Below are positions 39,701 to 51,700 of a DNA stretch of 64,000 nt, piece after piece. The notes below the pieces were generated by a model. That model made no database searches. It saw only the letters and a list, made by a program, of their open reading frames with translations, and was not told the origin of the DNA. Position 1 is the first letter of the stretch. Each line of letters starts with the position of its first letter. The position numbers and the translations under genes are program-made. This DNA is from Cornus controversa (Eukaryota > Streptophyta > Magnoliopsida > Cornales > Cornaceae): contig CM048853.1 in NCBI GenBank assembly GCA_026545225.1, positions 18,373,255 to 18,437,254 of the forward strand, read 5' to 3'.

Positions 39701-42700
39701 GAGTGTTGATGTTACTTTTTTTGAATCTACTATGTTTTTTTCATCTTCTGGTCAACGTTTGTCTCTTGATCTTATCTCTGCTCGTCAGGGGGAGCCTTCC
39801 TCATCCTCCCCACAATTGCCGTTACCCTTAACCTCCTCGTCTGATTCCTCCTTGCCATCTGATTCCTCCTTGCCGTCTAATCCTCCACTGCTGGTTTATC
39901 AGCAATCTCGATCTCGGCCCGTTGTTTCTTTTGGTCCGGACACTACATCTTCTTCACCAGAGGTTCCTGATCCTCCCTTACTCACTTCTTCTACTGATGA
40001 TTTACCCATTGCTCAACGTCGCGGTAAGCGTACTTGTACTCAGCATCCTATTGCTAACTTTGTGTCCTATGATCGTATTTCTTCATCTTTGCACACTTTT
40101 GCTTTTACCTTGTCCTCTATTTCTGTTCCCTCCTCCTATCAGCATGCTATCTCTGTGCCTGGATGGAAACAAGCTATGGATGAGGAAATGAGTGCCCTTC
40201 ATAAGAATCAGACTTGGGAGCTTACTGGTCTTCCTTCGGGAAAACAAACTGTTGGGTGTCGATGGGTCTATACTGTTAAATATCTTCCTGATGGTTCTGT
40301 AGAGCGCCTTAAGGCACGATTGGTTGCCAAAGGGTATACACAGACGTATGGCGTGGATTACTTAGAGACTTTTTCTCCTGTTGCTCGTCTTAATTCCGTC
40401 CGAGTTCTTCTTTCTGTCGTAGTTTGTTGTTCTTGGCCTTTATATCAGCTTGATATCAAGAATGCATTTCTTCATGGCGATCTCCAGGAGGAAGTTTACA
40501 TGGCCCAACCGCCTGGTTATGTTGTTGCTGGTTCTGAGCACCTTGTTTGTAGACTGCGCAAGGCTCTTTACGGTCTAAAGTAGTCTCCACGTGCTTGGTT
40601 TGATAGATTCAGTGTTGTGGTTATTGCTTTTGGTTTTCAGCGTTCCACGTCTGACCATTCTGTCTTTATTCGTCGCTCTTCTGCTGCCATTATTGTGTTA
40701 ATTGTTTATGTTGATGATATTATCATCTCTGGTAGTGACTCTATCGGTATTGCAGCCTTGAAACGACATTTGGGTCAACAGTTCCATACCAAAGATTTGG
40801 GTGCCTTACGCTATTTTCTTGGTATTGAAGTTGCCCATTCTGCTCAAGGTCTCTCTCTCTCTCAACGTAAATATGTACTTGACCTTTTATCTGAGACTGG
40901 TATGTTAGGGGCTCGACCTATTGATACTCCTATGGACTCTACCGTGAAACTGGATGGTGAACAAGGGGAATTATTTACTGATGTTGGACGTTATCGTCGT
41001 TTGGTTGGGAAGTTGATTTATCTCACTGTTACTCGTCCTGATATCACCTATGCTGTTAGTGTGGTTAGTCAGTTTATGCATGCTCCTCGTCATCCCCACT
41101 TCGAGGCTCTTTGTCGTATTTTGCGGTATCTAAAAGGTGCCCCTAGGAATGGTTTGTTGTATAAACCCTCTTCCTCCATCAACGTGACAGGCTTTAGTGA
41201 TGCTGATTGGCAGGTAGTCGCTCTGATAGGCGTTATACATTTGGTTATTGCACGTTTGTTGGTGGTAATCTGGTTACTTGGCGTAGTAAAAAGCAAACTG
41301 TTGTTGCTCGTTCTAGTACTGAGGCTGAGTATCGTGCTATGGCTCACACTGCTTCTGAGATGCTGTGGGTTCGCTCTCTTCTTCAGGAGATGGGTGTTGT
41401 GGTTCCTGCTCCTATGCCTATGCACTGTGATAACCAAGCCGCCATTTTTATTGCTAGTAATCCTATTTTTCACGAGCGCACCAAGCATATCGAGGTTGAT
41501 TGTCATTTTATTCGTGATTTGTTGATGCAAAAGCACATTGTTACCCCCTATATTTGTTCTGACGATCAGTTGGGGGATATTTTTACGAAGCCATTAGCTC
41601 GTGGTGCCTTTCAAATATTGTGTATCAGGTTGGGCATGTTCAATCTGTATGCTCCAGCTTGAGGGGGAGTGTTAGAGAGTCCGAATTATTGGGCTTATTG
41701 TATTAAGGGTGTTTGTGTCTTCTTACTATTTTTCTCTATTAGTGAAGAGCATATAAGGGTTTTGTAAGAGGTCTGAGATGAAATACAACAATACTAAGAA
41801 TCCTCTTCTCCTTCTTTTCTTCTTCTTCTTCTTCTTCTTCTTCTCCTCTCATAAACCCTAACTCAAATTAGATCAACTTCAACTGGATCTATGAGCACTA
41901 ACTGATCCCAATACCAGATCATATCTAAATAGAACTCCTGCATACTCTTGTCACCCTATCTAGCAGCCCGAATCTCATATTCCAAGATACCGTTTAACAA
42001 AAATAGATTGGACAAATAATCTCAAATTTCTTTGGTTGTGGAGAATTTAGCCAAATGCACACCAATGGATGCATAATTCTTAGTTTTTTTATCTAGAGGA
42101 ATGGTCACAGTTCCAGTATCATAAACCCACATATTTTTGCCCAACAGAAAGTTTTTCATCACATATGCCCAATAAGCATAATTGTCACCCGTTAATTTTA
42201 CACTAATTGCCTGAAGAGAATCAGCAATGCCACTGGCCATTTTTTAAAATTAATCCCGAGTACTATCCAATCAAATATTACCAATATCAGAAAAATTAAG
42301 CAGATAGAGAGCTCATTTCAAAGCTAAAGACAACTGTGCAAAATCAAAAAGAACTGTACGAAGCCAAAGAGTAACTAAGGAAGAGAACTGGTGTGATTTT
42401 GAACAAGAAGGGAGATACGAGTAGAGAGAAAATCGAGATGTTGCGATTAGGGTTTGCAATTGCTGAGATCGAACAGAGAGAGTCGAGATGCTGCAATTAG
42501 GGTTTGTGATTGCTGCCAAAGTAGATGACTGGTGCGAGAGTTGCGGGATGAGGTCGTTAACAGAGGGTCAAGTTGAGACCAACACAATTGCGAGAATGTT
42601 ATTGCGAAACAGAAGGTTAATGACGCAAGATGTTGCGGTGCGAAGTTGTTTGATGCTAGGTCTTGTAATGAAGTTAAGGCAAAGGCAACTTGCAGCTGTT

Positions 42701-45700
42701 AGGATTGCGAACATAAAGGCAAATAGCACTGTAGTATTTCGTATGTTTCCAAATCGATGATTATAGTATTAGTACAATTACAAAAGAATAAAATATGCCC
42801 TTAAGAGGGCTGACTAACTAAAGAAGAGAAAGTACAATATTGCCCTCCAAAAATAAGATAGTCCTCTAACTGGTACAGGACCAACAGAATGAATCACTAA
42901 ACATTGCTAATCAGGGAATCACGTGATCAAACCATACAATTGATTGAAGAGGAAGAATTATTCAACTCGTAGAACTCAGTTGAAACATTGTCTGATCAAA
43001 AGATTCTGTCTACGAGTTTTATTTTTGTTGGTGTTTGACCATTGACAATTTCAGAAGAGTTGTTAAAATCTGCCATTTGGAAGACTCTCATGGCTGGGAC
43101 ATGTCAGTGCATTATGCTCCTAAATGAGAGAGGAATTGCAAGTAGCTACTAGAAATGACCAAGTCTGGCTCCTTTTATTATTATATAGTGATAGAAGAAA
43201 GAAAAAGAATGAATGAATGCCCTCCTGGTTACTCCAGATAAAATGAAACAATCATCAGATAGCTGGTAAATAATAGTACTTGAATAATGGAAGGACAGTT
43301 GTAATGCTGAGTTTTGTTATACTAGATTCAATGACACTATTGAAAGAGAATGCAATGATCTAGCAATACCATGTTGAAGGCCCATTACTTTATAGGTCAG
43401 AAAAATTGAGCTATTACCTACCAAAAAGCAAAAATAATTGAGCATCAGCAACTAAAAGTCATCGTGATGAACTTCATAAAAATGCATATATTATGAATGT
43501 AAAGTATGTACCTCTGCGTCTTATAATGAAAATACTTGATTCCACTCAAAATATATATATTCATGTATGTATAAGGGTGTCTTAGATTGAAAATGTTCAA
43601 TCCATCTAAAGAAAGCCATATTACAACTATTTGGATTTGGCTATATGAACTTGTTTTGCTCTTCTGATTTATCTAGGATCATAACTTTAGTTAATTTTAG
43701 CCTTTTTCTTCTTGTAACCTTATCCTTAATGTGGATCATGTCACTCTTCTTCACTATTGGAATTATTTTTCCACACTGCACATGACTAAGTCATCTTACT
43801 CAGTTATTTTAATTAAAATTGGTGCCACTTCTACCATCTCAAAAATGTATTTGTCATCCAGGCTAACTTTAGTTAAACTACATATGTTTCCATCATAACT
43901 CAAACCAAGTTAATTTTAGTCTTTTCCTTTCCCTAGCCCAACCCATAATGTGGACCATCTCACTCTTCCTGACTGCTACAATTATTGTCTTTGTTGCACT
44001 TGCACAAGACATATTCATTTTATTGGTTATTTTATTTCCAAAGGGTGTCACTTCTACTGTCTCACAGATGTATTCATTTCATCATTGTGTTGTATCCAAG
44101 ATCATAACTTTTTAGTTAAGCCTCATGCAGTCATATCTTTCCTCCCTTAACCCAAGTTAGTTTCAGCATTCTCTTTAGCCTTCTCTTCGATGTGAACCAT
44201 GTCATATTCCTCATTGCTGCAATTATTGGTCTTTACCACATATGACTAACTGAGTGCCACTTTTACTATCTCACGTATATATATTCAGTTCTAATTTTTA
44301 TCTCAAATCAAGCATACACATTAGAAAACAGAGCTACTCAATAATATTCCATGGGATAAATAGCCTCAGTCCTTTGTATCAATCGTAAAAATTCACAATT
44401 CCAAAGGTCCAAATTTACCTCAGGACAAAGCACATTGATACGAATCCCTTGACGCTTGTAAGGAACAAGTGCCCTGGTAAATAGAACAACGCCCCCTAAG
44501 AAAATATAATTTCATCAGGACCCAAGAATTACATGAAGAAACAAACCCAGAATATCTGACATATATTTAGGTATCTTATGGGTGTAAAATACATAAAGTA
44601 GTATAAACAGACAAAAAGAACATTAGAAAAACTTTAAGGTTATAAAAAAAAAACAATTAATGAAGAAAAACCAATACATGGATTAGCTCAAAGTAGCAAA
44701 CCTTTGGAGGCAGTGTAGATAGGATCATCATACATAGGATAGAGACCTGAAGCAGACCCCATGTTAATGATTACACCAGGCTTTTGTGCAACTTGCATGG
44801 TTTGAATCTGCCATCAGCATTAGATGATTATTTGACAATTACCATATAGAATGACCAATTATAAGAAATATGATTATATTACCAAGAATAAGTAACATTC
44901 CCTATTCCAACAAGTTCACTATCATTTGTCTAACTCTTTAGTGGTCATCCCCTTTGTAACATAGCTATATATGACACCATGAGAAGCAGATAGGAGCACC
45001 AATAGTACAAACAAAAGCTTCTGAGTAGTTTACTTAAGGAAAGCTAAAGAAAGATTGTAGGGTCCAAATGACTGACCTAAAAGCTAGATATTCTACACCC
45101 AAAGTGTCTATCTATGTCAGCCACTACATCATATGAGTTATAGATACCACATTCATCACTTCACATAAGGTACTCAGTATCTTTTTTTATTTACATGTCA
45201 ATATTCTTTCAAAACACAATAACTGTTGTCAACGATACTTGCTAATACAAGGCCACATATTTTCCACAAACTAAAGAAAGTTTCAATTTGTTCCACATGC
45301 TTGATAACATAGGACATAGACCCAAAATTGATATTTAAATCATGAAAGCAAATTAACCAAGGAACCAATCACCTTGGTGGAATGCAGGGGAGGGGGAACT
45401 TATCCTTTACTCGTGCAATTATTTTGTCTTCCACGAGATGATCTTTACCACTGCAATGATAACAATTAAGTCTCCATATTCCCCTAAAAATTTTAGGAAT
45501 GGGGAAAGAAACAGAGAAGTAAACAGAATTCCTACAAGATCTAAGCTTCCTTCTAACATAACTAAGCAAGCTAGAAACCATGTTACTGACAAAGGCCAAC
45601 AACTAATGCATTGTAAGTACAAAAAATTGCTTAGCTAATTTATGATAATTAATTCAACGCACACACCCAATAAAATTAAGAACACCATATTTTAAGAGAT

Positions 45701-48700
45701 AAATTGAGATGAGGATTCCAGGATCCCTTTCATTCACCTTTTCTTGGATATTTATACAAGTTTGGAATTCGAATCCTTCTAGGATTCAAATTCTTTTATT
45801 TGTAACTATCTTTACTCTCAAAGATTCAAATTCCTATTTGAGTTTGGACTTATGTCTTGGACTGGGCTACTGGCCTTACAAAGGGGTGACTAGGCCCGTC
45901 CTCTTTCTTGAAACAATTCTTTGGGCCTTTTGCTGACACTTGGGCTCAAATCCTTTTGGGCTTGGTGTGCTTGCGTATCAGTTCGGCCCGTTTGAATAAG
46001 TGAGGTTTTTTTTTCCCTACACATTGCCCCCAATTCTCTTCAGTATGAGTTTATGCCAAACTGGAGGGAATTCCTAAAGGCGTTCTCATAATTTCATTGC
46101 CTATATCGAGGACCCTCATTAATGCTAGGGTACCAACGACGGCATTGAGCACGTAAGTGATCTTTTTACGCTATCTCTTGCGTTTTGTCTTCACACTTTG
46201 TCATTCTCAACCACAAATCTTCTGCAACTGATTATCTTCTATTCCAGATTCACTTTCCCTTGAACTTCTTGGTACCGATTTGTCTTCGCAGGTTAGTCTC
46301 CATCTTTTTATCCACGTCTTTTTCTTCTTCTTTATGATTTCTTCTAGTGACAGCGACCATACTCTTTCTGATAATCGCGAAGTCACATTGTCCTGTTCTT
46401 CCCTTCTAGTCGTAGAAACTGCCCGACCTACTGCTGTTGTTGGGAAGCAGTCACATCCGATCAGGGTGTGGTTGTTACTCCGGTGACTAGGAAGTGGGTT
46501 GACATTGAGAGGATCAGAGAAGAATGCCGTATCCCCAGTGACGTCATAATCGAGGGTTACCCCTTAGATTCTAACTACAGTGTTGGGGAGGGAGTCGAAA
46601 AAGGCGAAGTTCTTTTCTTGACTTCTCATTTGAAAACCTTCAAATTCCCCTTCATTCTTTCTACAATTTTGTTCTTTCCAAACTGAAGCTTGCACCACTT
46701 CAGTTAAACCCTAATTTTTTTTGTATTGTTTCTTGTTTGCTTTCTTTAAACTGTGTACATAAACTGGACTTAAATCTGAACGGCCTTTTGTTCTACTAGT
46801 CCCTCCACCGAGTTAGATTGGAGAATAACCGCTACCATCTGTTCCCCGACAAGGATAGAAAAATTTGTTTCGACACTTCCACTTCTGACAAGTTATGGAA
46901 GGAGAGACTTGTCTTAGTGAAGGGGGTCTGGAACGTTAGGACTGCTCAACGCTTCCCTATCCACAGTGCCTTTGGTGACACTATGATTCCTTCGTTCACT
47001 CTATCTGGCAACTTTTTTTGTAGGTACCCTAGGAGATTTTCAGCAGAAATTCCTTTCTTCTTTTGCTTTGCAACTGAACGGATTGAGTTCTTGAAGGAAA
47101 AAGTCTGGAATATTCGTCCTTCTGTGAAGAAGTACCTGTCACATCGCTAGCTTCAAGCTATTGCTTGTAACGCTTCGGTTGACTCTTTTTCTTTGTATCC
47201 TGCTTTAAATTCTTAGATGGAGATGCCGGAACCCAAGACAAGGAGGGGATCTTCCAATTCTGGCCATCTTAAGGCCAAGAATGCTGAGGGGAGGTCCAAG
47301 GCCAAGCATAACAAGAATAAGTCTGTTGCCCCCTCTTCTCCTTAGAAGAGGGCCTCCTCTGGTGCTCTTCCTACATCCAAGCACTAGAAACTGTTGGCCT
47401 CAGAGTTCCTTTTCTTCAGCTCTGATTCTGACTGATCTTGCCAGCAACGCTGCTAATGAACCGTTCGTGGGCTTGACTGAACGATGGCCTCCAGACTTGA
47501 GGAAGTTTGATGGCTCATTTTTTACGGTAGGGGACTGCTGCCCTTGACCGTGATGTTATAGGGGCTCTTGCTCGTGGGATCCCCCAAGGATGAGCTCTGC
47601 CAACAAGGAGTTGACAGGGATAAGCTCCTTGCCAACATGCCTCTTCATATCATGGAGGTTGGTTCCACTATTTTCTGTGGTTTTTCTTTTACTTACTTTC
47701 TATGTCTCTTTTCTGACTTCGTTTAATTTGCTACGATGCAGAGCACTTATATGACCATCTCCCTTTACAAGGCTTTGGAGGTCGAACGGTTGAACGGACG
47801 CAAGGCCAAAAACCTTGAGGGGAAGGCTGGCTAAGTCTCTTGCTAAAAAGCAAAAGGCTATTGGTTACTTTGAGCAAAAGGCCTTAAAGACCGAATAGAA
47901 GGTTACTGAGCTCCAGGCTATGCTGCAGGTTTGCAAGTCTGGAGGACTTGAAATGTACCAGTGGTTTTTGAAGATTCCATCTTTGAAGATCGCTAACGGC
48001 TTCCATTATGGCTTCAAACAAAGAGGGAAGCCTGACGCTGAACGGGACTACCAAGATCCTGATGAGTTCGATGCTCATCAAAGGATTGAACCGTCCAGTG
48101 AGTACAACATTCCTGTGCCTGGTGAAGCCGAACGGAAGTTTGCAGACTTCCTCAAGAGCTCATGTTCGACTCCACCTCCTTCTGCTCAGTTGTTGTTCCT
48201 TCTTCTCCTCTTTCGCCTAATCAGATCACGCAAGAGGTGCCAGCTCAAGCTAAGTAGAGCACCCTGATTGTTGACTCCTTTGATCAAGACTTCAACAAGG
48301 GGGATAGGGCAGGGCACCAGGATTGATTTTTGCAGTTCTTTTCTTTTCTCTTTTTTTTTTGTAACACTCAGTTGGAGCCTCTTTTTTAAAGGGATAGCTT
48401 TTGTTTTTATCCCTCTTTCTGTAATCATCATTCTGATCAATAATATATCTCTTTTGTGCTTCAGTTTCTTCACACTTATCTTTGTGATTCTGTTTGATAC
48501 TTCTGTGCTTGATATTTCTTGAACAGATAATTGCCTTGGCAAGTTAGGCCCTTAGTCCTTAGAACGAAACCTTCTTTCCAGTTTTGTTTATCAATTGAGA
48601 GTAAACGATCAGCGTTCGGCACTTGATGTCTTATCTTTCTTTACTAAGGAATTTGGCAAGGGACTTTTTCAAGCGATTGACTTGTGATAACAACTGCTTT

Positions 48701-51700
48701 TCCTATAAGTGACTGGTCATTTTGACCTCTACTTTAGTAAGCGATCAGTCGTTTAAGACCTTAGCTTGATTGGGCCTGTGACCTCTTTTTTGTAAGCAAT
48801 CAGTCGTTCAAGACCTTAGCTTCGATAAACAATCGAGGACCTCAGTTTGATTGGGCCTATGGCCTCTTTTTTGTAAGCAATCGGTCGTTTAAGACCTTAG
48901 CTTCAATAAGCGATCAGTCGTTTAAGACCTTAGCTTGATTGGGCCTATGGCCTATTTTTTGCAAGCGATCGGTCGTTCAAGACCTTAGCTTCGATAAGCG
49001 ATCGGTCGTTTAAGACCTTAGCTTGATTGGGCCTGTGGCCTCTTTTTGTAAGTGATCGATCATTCAAACCTTAGCTTTGATAAACGATCGGTCGTTTAAG
49101 ACCTTAGCCTCAATAAGCGATCGGTCGTTCAAGACCTTAGCCTCAATAAGCAATCGGTCGTTTCATATATCGGGTTCAACCCGAGTTATACCTCTAACCT
49201 GCCCAACCCGCCTGAGTTGCACCGTTACTCATACCCAGTTGTCGCATCGAACATATGATCGATCTTTGGAAGAGGAAAACTATCTTTGGGGCATGCCTTA
49301 TTTAGATTGGTAAAGTCTATGCATATTCGTCACTTGCCATTCTTTTTTTGGACCACTACCACATTTGAGAACCAATCCGGGAACTGTACTTCCCTGATGA
49401 AGCTCGCCTGGAGGAGGTGATCTATTTCTGCTACTATGATCTGATTCTTTTTGGGGCGAATTGTCTTTGTCTCTGTTTCACAAGTGGGTAGTTTGGATTG
49501 ACGTTGAGCGCATTGTATGATACTAACGGATCAATGTCTGGCATGTCACTGTTATCCAAGGCAAAGACATCTGTATTTTCTCTCAACAATTGTATTAGCT
49601 GCATTCTGTCTTCCTGACATAGAGAGGTCCCCAGATTTGTGAGATCCTTGCCGGGAATGATCTCCACCTCTTCAAGCGGTTACTCGGTTGACTTTTCTTT
49701 TTCTTGCTCTTGTGGAACCCTTTGGTAGAGAATTCTGTAATTGCTATTTAGCCCGTTCTTCCTTCACCATCTTCCCTTTCAGCGTAAGGGCATAACATTT
49801 TTTAGCGGCAACTTGGCCTCCTAAGATGTCGATTGTATCCCTTCCGTTTGGCGTTATACACCTCATTAGCTGATGGAGTGTCGATGGGACCCCTTACATC
49901 CTATATATCGAACCTCTTCCCATTATCATGTTGTACAATGAGCTGAAATCGACAATGACGAAGGTTTCAGTGTCAGGATTCTAGTTGTTGCTGTTACTAG
50001 GAGTTCCACTACCCTAGTTAGGATTACTTGTTCGCCGTCAAACCCTACCAGCGGCTCGACAGTAGGCTTAACGCATTCTGCCTCCAAACCCATCTATTGG
50101 AAAGCAGATAGGGTTAGGACATTTGCACTGCTCAAGCGATGAGGCTGATCACGAGCAGGTCCTCATGTGGCATTTGGATTTTGCTCATGTCCTCCTTCGT
50201 GAAGATGATTGATACATTGGTTGAATGGTTATTTATCGAGTGAATTTCTCTAATCCTCTGAATTTTCTGAGCATTCCTCACATTCGACAGCCTTTCGAAC
50301 TCGCGTCCTCGATTCGAAGCAGGTCGACCATGAATAGCATTGATAACGCAAACGGGAGTAGGGTTCAGCTGTCTGTTCGCCTTTGGGTGAGATTGATCAA
50401 AAGGCTTGGCTTGTTCTTCCCGAACGACATATTCTGATAAACCGCCCTTGGCGATCAGAGCCTCCACCTGTTGCCTTAAACTTCTGCACTCATTGGTGGT
50501 ATGGCCGAAGTCACTTTGGAGAAAATAATGTTTGTTCTTATCCCTCTGTTCTGGAGGTTGCCTGATTGCTGGAGGCGAACGAAAGATTCCCTTACTCTTA
50601 TTTTCATAATAAAGTCTGGCCAGAGACACTTTCAAAGGGGTGATCTTCTCTTCGACTTTTTGCTTTTTCGCAGGCTCTGGTGTAAATGAAGGAATAATTC
50701 GAGGTGGCTCTACCTTAGTGACCTGGGTTTTCGTTTGTTGTGCCATAGTGATCAAGGTCGATCGTTGTCTTCTAGCCGCTACATCCTCTTCTATCCTTAT
50801 ATTCTTTTAAGCGCAGAAGTTCAGATCTCCCATATCTCTTGGGATGCTTTTCACTAAAGATTTGTAGAAGTCCTCCTCTGGCAAAACTGTTATCTTAAAA
50901 GCTTCCACTGCTGCAGTCTGATCACACTGATCTATCATTGACATCTCTATATTGAAACGGGTTAAGAAAGACTTCAAAATCTCTCCTTTCACTTGCCTCG
51001 TGGTGAATAATGAGGAGATCGTCCTCTTTCGTTCCTAGTTTCCAGTGTATTAAGCTATGAACAACTTGCACAGTCTTGCGAAATTTAAGATCGAACGAGC
51101 GGTTGTTGCTTGAACCAAAGCAACGCTAGTCCAGCCAAGCTGGATTGAAAGATTTTGCACATGAGCACATCGTTTTTGGCATCCAGAGTCATCTTCTATT
51201 GATACTGGTAGATATGCTCTACTGGATCTGTTTTTCCATCGAAGGTGACAAACGTAAGCAGGGTGAACCTTCTCGGCCTTTCAGTCCTGACTATACTTTT
51301 TGTGAAGGGAGACTCGGTTAGCCTGGTGGGAGCGAGTGCTCGGTTAGCTGGGTAGCAGGACCGGCTGCCTTTCAGTTCGTCGATCTCCCGCTACATTTGG
51401 GCCTTCCATTCTGGGGAGATCAGCGATCTGCTGACGCAGAGCCTCGTTCTGCTTGGTTAACTGCTGAACGTTCGGTTGTGCCAGAGGATCCTGGACATTT
51501 GGTTGTACAGGCGGCACCCCTCTTTGATTCCTAAGAGGCCTGCCCAAATCAGCCACATCGTAAGTAGTTTTTCTCGTGTCCACCATGATTGCAAATTCTT
51601 CTAGCCCTTTTTTTTTAGAAAATGATTAAACGCCTCCCACAGAAGGTGCCAAAGTGCAAGTACAAAAAATTCTTAGCTAATTTATACTAATTAATTCAAT

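Larger units (their letters stand above)
36696..41884 (+). mobile_element. Ty1/copia retrotransposon B, young and almost intact
   Basis: The 5189-base element has near-identical LTRs (36696-36907 and 41670-41884), exact TSD GGATC (36691-36695 and 41885-41889), PBS TGGTATCAGAGC at 36908 and purine tract GAGGGGGAG at 41661. Gag-pol is one long frame broken by one stop and one single-base deletion. It is inserted in copia C within the 14-kb intron between visible exons 4 and 5, antisense to the host gene. Confidence 0.95.

Noticed and set aside
41090..41536. 148-codon minus-strand frame
   Set aside because: Shadow of the copia B RNase H region; no homology and opposite to a clear coding domain.
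45369..45638. Possible extra host exon with CYHC-like residues
   Set aside because: Phases of the flanking SDR exons already match across this intron and the frame has no SDR similarity.
48733..49165. CRISPR-like array
   Set aside because: Units are contiguous, degenerate and without unique spacers, within a plant retrotransposon.
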